DNA from: Caulobacter vibrioides OR37
GTDB taxonomy: Bacteria; Pseudomonadota; Alphaproteobacteria; Caulobacterales; Caulobacteraceae
Assembly: GCF_000372645.1 (NCBI RefSeq)
Contig: NZ_APMP01000022.1
Location: forward strand, 1-64,000
Direction of reading: 5' to 3'
DNA length: 64,000 bases
The translations under genes and the position numbers were made by a program. Below are positions 25,819 through 33,258 of the stretch, one piece after another. Position 1 is the stretch's first letter. Each line of letters begins with the position of its first letter. The notes beneath the pieces were generated by a model. The model was not told the origin of the DNA. It did no database searches and was given only the letters and a program-made list of their open reading frames with translations.

Positions 25819-26891
25819 CAGACGGTTTCGGTCACCTTGTTGAGGTGCGGCGGGCTGTCGGGGTCGTAGCCACGCGCGACCGACAGCGCGTTGGCCATGC
25901 GATAGAAGCTCTGGATCATCAGCACCGGCTCGAGGACGGGATGAAGCGACAGGCTGGGCAGGACGCCCGGGCCTTCTTCCCCCGGCGCCGCCAATAGCAC
26001 ATCGGCGCCGCGATCGCGCAGGCCCTTGGCCATTTCGTCGACGCTTTCGCGGCTCTCGTCGCTCTGGGCGAAGACCAGCGCCGGGAAGCCGTCCTTCACC
26101 AAGGCCATCGGGCCATGCAACACCTCGGCGGCGCTGAAGGCCTCGGCGTGCAGGCCGCAGGTCTCCTTGAACTTCAACGCGGCCTCCAGGGCGGCGCCGA
26201 AGCCGACGCCGCGTCCCAGGACATAGAGGTTCCGCGCCAGCTTCAGCCGCTCGACGGCGGGCGTCCAGTCCAGAGCCCAGGCCTGGGCCAGGGCGGTCGG
26301 CAGGCTGGCCAGCGCCTCCGTCAGTTCGGCGTCCTCGGTCCAGGCGGCGATCAGTTGGACCAGGGCCGCCAGCGCCGCGATATAGGACTTGGTGGCGGCG
26401 ACCGAGCGCTCGGGACCGGCGTGCAGCGGAATTACCTCGTCGGCCAGTTCGGCCAGGGGGGAGTCCGTGACGTTGACCAGGGCCACGGTATAGGCGCCGG
26501 CGGCCTTGGCGGCGCGGACGGCGGCCAGCAGGTCCGGGCTCTTGCCCGATTGCGAGATGGCCAGATAGAGCGCGCCCTCCAGGTTGGGCGAGGCGTCGTA
26601 GACCGAGCTGACCGACAGGCCGGCCGACGAGGTCAGGACGCCGGCCTTGGTCTCGATCAGATAGCGGCCGAAGGTGGCGGCATGGTCGCTGCTGCCTCGG
26701 GCGCAGGTGACGACGACGCGCGGCGGGTTTTCGCGCAAGCGCTCGGCCAGGGCCTCGATCTTGCGCGCGTTGGCGGCCAACTGGGCGGCGACGACGCCCG
26801 AGGCCTGGCCGGCTTCCAGGAACATCCGGGTGGATTCGGGCGACAGCCGCCCCGGGGCGGGGGTCTCAGGACGGGTCAAGGTCGCCTCCAA
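25818..26891 (-). CDS. SIS-domain glucosamine-6-phosphate deaminase/isomerase (NagB-II type)
   Basis: A 357-residue double SIS-domain protein like the isomerase half of GlmS, without a glutaminase domain. SIS 1 carries CARGSSDHAATFGRYLIE and AISQSGKSPDLLAAVRAAKAAG; SIS 2 carries YVLGRGVGFGAALEAALKFKE and LHGPMALV. In GlcNAc operons lacking classical nagB, this protein converts GlcN-6-P to fructose-6-P and ammonia. The likely start is TTG at 26891, with GGAG six bases upstream; TTG 26918 and ATG 26825 are alternatives. It overlaps nagA at its end and is preceded by the GntR gene at 26935. Confidence 0.9.
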   Translation of the reverse strand: MEATLTRPETPAPGRLSPESTRMFLEAGQASGVVAAQLAANARKIEALAERLRENPPRVVVTCARGSSDHAATFGRYLIETKAGVLTSSAGLSVSSVYDASPNLEGALYLAISQSGKSPDLLAAVRAAKAAGAYTVALVNVTDSPLAELADEVIPLHAGPERSVAATKSYIAALAALVQLIAAWTEDAELTEALASLPTALAQAWALDWTPAVERLKLARNLYVLGRGVGFGAALEAALKFKETCGLHAEAFSAAEVLHGPMALVKDGFPALVFAQSDESRESVDEMAKGLRDRGADVLLAAPGEEGPGVLPSLSLHPVLEPVLMIQSFYRMANALSVARGYDPDSPPHLNKVTETV

Positions 26892-26934
26892 GTTCAACTC
26901 CAAACGCTTCGGCGCCAACGGCGCGCCGACGGTC

Positions 26935-27678
26935 TCAGGACAGGGAATTCAGTTCCGCAACGAAGTCGTAGGCGTCGCCGCGGTAATAGGATTGCGTGAC
27001 CTCCACGGCCCGGCCGTCCCGCAGGAAGCCGCGTCGCTCGATCAGCAGGCCCGCGTCCTTGACGGGAACGCCCAGCAGGTCGGCCTGTTCGGCCTGGAAC
27101 AGCACCGCGCGTAGCCGCTGCAAGGCGCGCACGGGCCGATGCCCGGTCGTCTCCAGCGCCTCGTACAGCGAGGTGCCGACCACCTCCGTCGAGGGCAGGG
27201 CGAAGGCGGCGATGGTGGTGTACTCGACGGCCATCGGCGCTCCATCGGCGTAGCGGATCCGGGCGAAGCGATAGACCGGGGTGCCGGGCGACAGGCCCAG
27301 GGTCAGCGACTCCTCGGGAGTCACCTGGCCTTCGGCGCGACTGATCCATTCGCTACGCGGCACGCGGCCGCGCGAGATCATGTCCTCGGTGAAGGACGAG
27401 AGCTTCGAAAAGCTCTTCTCGACCCGGGCGGCGACGAAGGTGCCCGCGCCCTGGCGGCGGGTCAGCAGGCCTTCGCTGACCAGGCCGTCCAGAGCTTTGC
27501 GCACGGTGATGCGCGAGATCTTGAACTCGTCGGCCAGGTCGCGCTCCGCGGGCAGGGCGTCGTCGGGCGACAGCACCTTCTTCTGGATCGCCTCGCGCAA
27601 AGCGCGCTGCAGTTGCTTGTAGAGCGGCGCGTGATCGCCGGCGGCGTCGAGCCTTCCAATCCGGTCCGCGAACGTCAC
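26935..27678 (-). CDS. nagR: GntR/HutC-family regulator of GlcNAc genes
   Basis: A 247-residue GntR-type regulator. The N-terminal winged helix (APLYKQLQRALREAIQ, LPAERDLADEFKISRITVRKAL, GLLTRRQGAGTFV) is followed by a UTRA effector domain (SFTEDMISRGRVPRSEW, TPVYRFARIRYADGAPMAVE, ERRGFLRDGRAVEVTQSYYRG). The GTG at 27678 has a strong GGGGAGGATCGAAGG leader; the ATG at 27732 lies before this site and is less likely. It is first in an operon with the SIS and nagA genes and probably represses these plus the divergent receptor gene until a phosphorylated amino sugar is present. Two matching candidate operators flank its promoter region. Confidence 0.9.
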   Translation of the reverse strand: MTFADRIGRLDAAGDHAPLYKQLQRALREAIQKKVLSPDDALPAERDLADEFKISRITVRKALDGLVSEGLLTRRQGAGTFVAARVEKSFSKLSSFTEDMISRGRVPRSEWISRAEGQVTPEESLTLGLSPGTPVYRFARIRYADGAPMAVEYTTIAAFALPSTEVVGTSLYEALETTGHRPVRALQRLRAVLFQAEQADLLGVPVKDAGLLIERRGFLRDGRAVEVTQSYYRGDAYDFVAELNSLS

Positions 27679-27736
27679 CCTTCGATCCTCCCCGCGCAAA
27701 TCCTCGGCGCCGCGCGCTCTCGTCGATAGCATATGA

Positions 27737-27750
27737 CCATTTTCATACCA
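27737..27750 (-). promoter_or_regulatory. candidate NagR operator facing gntR operon
   Basis: TGGTATGAAAATGG (minus strand) matches the copy at 27866-27879 in 12 of 14 bases. It lies about 60 bases before the regulator's GTG start, so repression of the gntR-SIS-nagA operon is the likely effect. Confidence 0.5.
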
Positions 27751-27865
27751 ATAAGAACATGGTCTGCAATTGGTTTCTTTTTGGCCTTGTCATCCGAAAA
27801 ATTTCCGTCACAGTTCCCTCCCGAGGCCTGAGAAGCGCCACTTTCTGCGGAACCTCCCGGAAAAT

Positions 27866-27879
27866 TGGTATCAAATTGG
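27866..27879 (+). promoter_or_regulatory. candidate NagR operator facing the receptor gene
   Basis: TGGTATCAAATTGG lies about 60 bases before the TonB receptor start and is oriented opposite to the first copy, so each copy has the same orientation relative to the gene it precedes. Confidence 0.5.
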
Positions 27880-27938
27880 GCTTTAGGGGTTCGGCTCCGG
27901 GCTCGATGGCCCGGCAAAAAATGGGGAGAAGCCGAGTT

Positions 27939-30710
27939 ATGAACGCATTCCACAAAATCCTTCTGTCTACGTCGGCCTCCGCGCTGGCGGTGGTCATGGC
28001 CGCGCCGGCCATGGCCCAGGATAAGGCCAACACGGTCGATGAAGTCGTCGTCACCGGCATTCGCGCCTCGTTGCAGGCCTCGGTTCAGGCCAAGCGTAAC
28101 GCCGACGCCGTCATCGACGTCATCACCGCTGAAGATATCGGCAAGTTCCCGGACAAGAACGTCGCGGAATCGCTGCAGCGCGTCCCGGGCGTGACCATCC
28201 AGCGCGAGTTCGGCGAAGGCGAGCGAATCTCGATCCGCGGCGCCGCGCCCACCCTGAACCGCACCCTGTTGAACGGTCACTCGGTCGCCACGGCCGACTG
28301 GTTCATTCTCGACCAGCTGAAGGCCAGCCGCAGCTTCAACTATCTGATGCTGCCGTCGGAAATCGTCGGCAAGGTCGAGGTCTTCAAGAGCCCGGTCGCC
28401 AATATCGACGAAGGCGGCGTCGGCGGCACGGTCAATGTTCACACGCGCAACCCGCTGGACCTGGCGCCGCTCAGCGTCTCGGGTTCGATCCAGGCCTTCC
28501 ATGACGAAAAGTCGGGCAATACCGACCCGACCGCCTCGGCCATGCTTAGCTGGCACAACGCCGACAAGACGTTCGGCGTGCTGGTCGGCGGCATCTATGA
28601 CAAGCGTCGCATCCGTCGCGACGGCATCGAGGTGCTGGGCTATCAGCCGGTCAGCAACGCCTCGGGGACCGGAAGCAACATCACCGGCATCCCGGCCGGT
28701 CAGACCTTGATCGCGCCCAGCCTGATCGGCTCGTCGCTGTTCACCCAGACCCGCGAGCGCAAAGGTCTGAACTTCGGCGTCCAGTACTCGCCCAACGACA
28801 AAATCGATATCAACGTCACCGGCCTCTATTCCAAGATGGACGCCGACAACTTCAATCAGAACTACATGGCCTGGGTCAGCCAGAAGATCGGCGCCCTGGG
28901 CACGCCCGGCTCGCAGTTCAACGTGACCAAGGCCGACAACGGCACCGCCGTGGCCGGCAACTTCAACGCGGTCGGCGGCAACGGCGTGGTGTTCGACGCC
29001 ATCGACCGCCTGGCCCATACCAATGTGGGCTCGATCGACTTCGACGGCGTCTATCGTCCCAACGACGATTGGAAGCTGCACGGCCGCGTCGGCTACACCA
29101 AGGCCAAGGGCGCCACCGACCTGCAGCCGTTCTGGGAAACCAACGCCCCGACCGGTCTGAGCTATGACCTCTCGGGCGGCGTGCCGAAGGTGTCGTTCAC
29201 CAACATCAATCCGACGACCGCCAGCGATACGATGCCGCTGGGCTGGGCCTCGGCCAATACGACCGTCAACACCGACGACGAGTTCTACACCTTCGTCGAC
29301 GGCGAGCGCTTCGTGGACGCCGGCGCCTTCAAGTCGATCGCGTTCGGCCTGAAGTACACCGACCACGATCGCGACGTGACCCAGACCTATGGCCAGCGCC
29401 GCGCCCTGTTCGGCGCCACCGCCTGCAACGGCCACCCCTGCACCCTGGCCGATGTGGCCGGCGGCGTTACGCCGGGCGACTATCTGGACGGCATCAAGAC
29501 CGCGGGCGTCCTCAGCTCGTACCTGACGGCCGACAAGAACAAGATCGAGGCCATCTACAAGGGCATGGGCGCGGCGACGGTCTATGACCCGAACAATCCC
29601 AATGTCGGCGGCTGTATCGGCCTGGTCAATTGCGACCACTTCGGTCCGCTGGAAAGCTTCACCTTCAACGAAAAGACCTTCGGCGGCTACGCCATGGGCA
29701 ATCTGAAGGGCGACAACTGGCGCGGCAATGTCGGCGTCCGCGTCGTGCAGACCAAGATCGAGACCACGGCCTGGCGCGTCGGCGTCTCGGCGGGCACCCC
29801 GGGCGCGATCAACAATCCCTTCGGCCTGATGGTCCAGACCACCGGGACGAAGAAGTACACCGACATCCTGCCGTCGGCGAACTTCTCGTTCGACGTCAAG
29901 GACGACGTGGTGCTGCGTCTGGCCGCCGGTCGCGTGATGGCGCGTCCCGACTACGCTCAGATGGCCGGCTTCACCTCGCTGACCGAGTCGCTGCTGACCG
30001 CCACCGGCGGCAACCCCAAGCTCGATCCGTACCGCGCCAACCAGTACGACGCCTCGCTGGAGTGGTACTTCAAGCCGCAAGCCATCCTGGCGGTCGACTT
30101 CTTCTACAAGGACATCTCGACCTACATCGTCCAGGGCGCGACGGTCGAACGCCTGCCGCTGCAGGCCTCGGCGACCGACCCGCGCGTGCTCAACGCGGCC
30201 AACAACTGCGTGGCCCAGAGCGCCGGCCTCTACTCGTGTAACTACAGCGTCGGGCGTCCGGTGAACGTGTCGGGCGGCGAGACCAAGGGCGTCGAGGTCA
30301 ACTTCCAGATGCCTCTGGCCTATGGCTTCGGCGTGCTGGCCAACTATGCCTATACCGACGCCAGCTCGAGCAGCAACGTGCCGGTGCCGTCGACCTCGAA
30401 GCACACCTTCAACGTCAGCGGCTACTACGAAAACGACCGCGTCAGCGCGCGCCTGTCCTATAACTACCGGTCCAAGTTCTTCGTCGACTACGACGCCGAG
30501 CGCGGCTACCGCCAGCTGTGGTCGGACTCGCTGAAGTCGCTGGACGCCTCGGTCAGCGTCAACGTGACCCAGAACGTCTCGCTGAACTTCGACGCGACCA
30601 ACCTGACCGACGAGAAGCAGACCGATTACTACGACAACGACCCGAACCGTCCGGCCCGTCTCTACAAGAACGGCCGGGCCTTCTTCGGCGGCGTCCGCTT
30701 CAAGTTCTAA
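27939..30710 (+). CDS. TonB-dependent receptor for GlcNAc/chito-oligosaccharides
   Basis: A 923-residue outer-membrane receptor. The signal peptide ends near AAPAMAQ (about residue 26), followed by the TonB box-like DEVVVTGIRASL, a plug domain with AESLQRVPGVTIQREFGEGER and GGVGGTVNVHTRNP, and a barrel ending in VRFKF. In C. crescentus the receptor in this gene context was shown to take up GlcNAc and chitin oligomers and was called NagA (not to be confused with the deacetylase). ATG 27939 has GGGGAGAAG upstream. Its promoter faces the gntR operon, and hexosaminidase and PTS genes follow on the same strand. Confidence 0.92.
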   Translation: MNAFHKILLSTSASALAVVMAAPAMAQDKANTVDEVVVTGIRASLQASVQAKRNADAVIDVITAEDIGKFPDKNVAESLQRVPGVTIQREFGEGERISIRGAAPTLNRTLLNGHSVATADWFILDQLKASRSFNYLMLPSEIVGKVEVFKSPVANIDEGGVGGTVNVHTRNPLDLAPLSVSGSIQAFHDEKSGNTDPTASAMLSWHNADKTFGVLVGGIYDKRRIRRDGIEVLGYQPVSNASGTGSNITGIPAGQTLIAPSLIGSSLFTQTRERKGLNFGVQYSPNDKIDINVTGLYSKMDADNFNQNYMAWVSQKIGALGTPGSQFNVTKADNGTAVAGNFNAVGGNGVVFDAIDRLAHTNVGSIDFDGVYRPNDDWKLHGRVGYTKAKGATDLQPFWETNAPTGLSYDLSGGVPKVSFTNINPTTASDTMPLGWASANTTVNTDDEFYTFVDGERFVDAGAFKSIAFGLKYTDHDRDVTQTYGQRRALFGATACNGHPCTLADVAGGVTPGDYLDGIKTAGVLSSYLTADKNKIEAIYKGMGAATVYDPNNPNVGGCIGLVNCDHFGPLESFTFNEKTFGGYAMGNLKGDNWRGNVGVRVVQTKIETTAWRVGVSAGTPGAINNPFGLMVQTTGTKKYTDILPSANFSFDVKDDVVLRLAAGRVMARPDYAQMAGFTSLTESLLTATGGNPKLDPYRANQYDASLEWYFKPQAILAVDFFYKDISTYIVQGATVERLPLQASATDPRVLNAANNCVAQSAGLYSCNYSVGRPVNVSGGETKGVEVNFQMPLAYGFGVLANYAYTDASSSSNVPVPSTSKHTFNVSGYYENDRVSARLSYNYRSKFFVDYDAERGYRQLWSDSLKSLDASVSVNVTQNVSLNFDATNLTDEKQTDYYDNDPNRPARLYKNGRAFFGGVRFKF

Positions 30711-30723
30711 TCCTCCCGGCGCG

Positions 30724-30757
30724 CCGGGACCTTCGCCCGCCTCGGCGGAGGTCCCGG
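30724..30757. terminator. long perfect hairpin after receptor gene
   Basis: CCGGGACCT (30724-30732) pairs with AGGTCCCGG (30749-30757), and CCGCC/GGCGG pair inside. It follows the receptor stop by 13 bases. The only T-rich DNA after it is a short CCTTCTTT. It may end most transcripts while letting some reach the hexosaminidase gene. Confidence 0.65.
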
Positions 30758-30956
30758 ACCCTTCTTTGGGAAGCGCATGAATTTGCATCGCGCGCGGCTT
30801 GGTTCAGGATCAGCCGATGACCCGCCTCGACCGCGCCGACCGCGACAGATCCCCTCCTGACCGCAAGCCTGGAGCTGGGGCGGGGCAGCCTGGTTGTCCC
30901 GCCCGCTTTTTTGTGACGCCGCTACAGTCGCCGATTTCCCGCGAGGCCGCGTGATC

Positions 30957-33245
30957 ATGACCCCGCTCCGCACCGCCGCTCTCTCGGCGATCGTCCTGGC
31001 CGCCGCGTCCGGGGTCCAGGCTCGCGAGAGTTCGGGCCTCACCCTGACCCCCGCGCCCGCCAAGGCGGTTCGCGCCGAGGGGGCCTTCCAACTTTCCGCG
31101 GCCACCCGCATTCACGTCGCCCCGGGCGATCGCGAGGCCAAGGGCGTGGCGTCGCAACTCGCCGACCTTGTCCAGCGCTCGCGAGGCTTCAGACCGCTCG
31201 TTGTCGAGGGCGCGCCCAAGGCGGGCGAGGCCGCCATCGTCTTCACGCGCCAAGGACCGGCCGGCGAGGCCTACAGGCTCGACATCGCGCCGACGGGCGT
31301 GACCATCGCGGCGGCCCAGCGCGCCGGGCTGTTCTATGGCGCCATGTCGGTGTGGCAGCTGGCCACGCCGGACGAGGCCAAGGGCGCGGTCGCCCTGCCG
31401 GCGGCGTCGATCGAGGACGCCCCGCGCTTCGCCTGGCGCGGGCTTCTGGTCGACAGCGCCCGCCACGTCCAGTCGCTGGAGACGCTCAAGGCGATCATCG
31501 ACGTGATGGCGGCCCACAAGCTCAACACCTTCCATTGGCATCTGGTCGACGACCAGGGTTGGCGGCTGGAGATCAAGACGTACCCGAAGCTGACACAGGT
31601 CGGCGCCTGGCGCGTCGATCCGGGCGCCGCGCGCGCCTATCCCAAGTACGGCGGCTTCTACACCCAGGACCAGGCGCGTGAGCTGGTCGCCTACGCCGCC
31701 GCGCGCAACGTCACCATCGTGCCGGAGATCGAGACGCCCGGCCACGCCCTGGCGTCGATCGTGGCCTATCCCCAGCTGGGCTCGGCCGCGCCGGATGCTC
31801 GTCATATGGGCGACTGGGGCGTCTTTCCCTGGATCTACAACATCGACGAGTCCACCTTCGCCTTCCTCGACGACGTCTTGAACGAGGTGATGGACATCTT
31901 CCCCTCGACCTTCATCCATGTCGGCGGCGACGAGGCGGTCAAGGATCAGTGGAAGGCCAATCCGAAGATCCAGGCCCGCATGAAAGCGTTGGGCGTCGCC
32001 GACGAGCACGCGCTGCAAAGCTGGTTCATCCAGCGCGTGGGCCGGTCGCTGGAGAAGCGCGGCCGCCGCCTGGTGGGCTGGGACGAGATCCTGGAAGGCG
32101 GTCTGGCGCCGAACGCGACCGTGATGTCCTGGCGGGGCGTCGACGGCGCCATCGCCGCGGCCAAGCAGGGTCATGACACGGTGCTGTCCCCGCACCCGAC
32201 CCTCTATCTCGACAATCGCCAGAGCGTCTCGCCCGACGAGCCGACCGGCCGCGGCAAGGTGATCAGCCTGAAGGACGTCTACGCCTTCGATCCGGCGCCG
32301 GCCCAGCTGAGCCCGGACGAGCGCAAGCATATCCTGGGTGTCCAGGCCAACGCCTGGACCGAGCACATGCAGACCGACCGGCTCGTGGAAGAAATGGTCT
32401 TCCCGCGCGCCATCGCCCTGGCCGAGCGCGGCTGGACGCCCGACGCCGCCGCCAGTTGGGACGACTTCGCCCAACGCCTGCCCGCCGAGATGGCGCGGCT
32501 GAAGATCCTCGGCGTCAGCGCGGACACCGTGCCGTTCGAGCCGCTGACGGCGCTGAGCCAAGCCGAAGGCGGCGCGGTCCAGCTGGCCCTGGCCAATCCG
32601 CTGGCCGTTGGCGAGGTCCGCTACACGACCGACGGCAAGGCGCCGACGGCGGCCTCGGCGGTCTACGCCGCGCCCATCGCTCCTCCCAAGGGCGCGGTGG
32701 TCAAGGCTCGCACCTTCGTCGTCGGCAAGCCGCTGGGCCGCGAACGGACGGTGACCGTCGATCCGATCGCGCTCCAGACCCGGGTCAGCGGCCAGCTGAA
32801 AAGCTGCACCGACAAGGTGCCGATCAAGATGATCGATGACGCCCCGCGCGCTTTCGACAAGCGCGCCCGCTTCCAGGTCGACATCCTCAATCCCTGCTGG
32901 ATCTGGGAGGGCGCCCGCCTGGACAAGGGCGCGCTGATCACCGCCCGCGTCGGCCAGATCCCGTTCAACTTCCAGGTCGGCCAGGATCGCGACAGGATCC
33001 CGTTGCGCGCCCCCGCGACCCCCGAGGGCGAGCTGGAAATCCGCGCCGGCTGCTCGGGCGAACGTCTGGCCGCCATTCCGCTGGGCAAGGCCGCTCGCGA
33101 CCCCGGCCTCTCGACCATCACCGGCCGCCTGCCGGCGCGTCCCGGCAAGACCGATCTTTGCCTGACCTTCACCGCCAAGAGCGTCGATCCTTTCTGGGTG
33201 ATCGACCGCGTGACCGTGAAGCCGTCGGCAGCGTCCCAGAACTAG
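30957..33245 (+). CDS. GH20 beta-N-acetylhexosaminidase
   Basis: A 762-residue exported exo-hexosaminidase that frees GlcNAc from chitobiose and longer oligomers. The signal peptide is at residues 1-22 (cleavage after GVQA). A GH20b N-terminal domain is followed by the catalytic barrel with FHWHLVDDQGWRLEIKTYPKL, VPEIETPGHALA, FIHVGGDEAVKDQW (the catalytic Asp-Glu pair) and GVQANAWTEHM. A chitobiase-like beta domain (VRYTTDGKAPTAASAVYAAP) and an extra C-terminal region of about 150 residues follow. ATG 30957 is chosen for the signal peptide. The product GlcNAc would pass to the PTS encoded directly downstream (13-base gap). Confidence 0.93.
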   Translation: MTPLRTAALSAIVLAAASGVQARESSGLTLTPAPAKAVRAEGAFQLSAATRIHVAPGDREAKGVASQLADLVQRSRGFRPLVVEGAPKAGEAAIVFTRQGPAGEAYRLDIAPTGVTIAAAQRAGLFYGAMSVWQLATPDEAKGAVALPAASIEDAPRFAWRGLLVDSARHVQSLETLKAIIDVMAAHKLNTFHWHLVDDQGWRLEIKTYPKLTQVGAWRVDPGAARAYPKYGGFYTQDQARELVAYAAARNVTIVPEIETPGHALASIVAYPQLGSAAPDARHMGDWGVFPWIYNIDESTFAFLDDVLNEVMDIFPSTFIHVGGDEAVKDQWKANPKIQARMKALGVADEHALQSWFIQRVGRSLEKRGRRLVGWDEILEGGLAPNATVMSWRGVDGAIAAAKQGHDTVLSPHPTLYLDNRQSVSPDEPTGRGKVISLKDVYAFDPAPAQLSPDERKHILGVQANAWTEHMQTDRLVEEMVFPRAIALAERGWTPDAAASWDDFAQRLPAEMARLKILGVSADTVPFEPLTALSQAEGGAVQLALANPLAVGEVRYTTDGKAPTAASAVYAAPIAPPKGAVVKARTFVVGKPLGRERTVTVDPIALQTRVSGQLKSCTDKVPIKMIDDAPRAFDKRARFQVDILNPCWIWEGARLDKGALITARVGQIPFNFQVGQDRDRIPLRAPATPEGELEIRAGCSGERLAAIPLGKAARDPGLSTITGRLPARPGKTDLCLTFTAKSVDPFWVIDRVTVKPSAASQN

Positions 33246-33258
33246 AAGAGCGCCGCCC

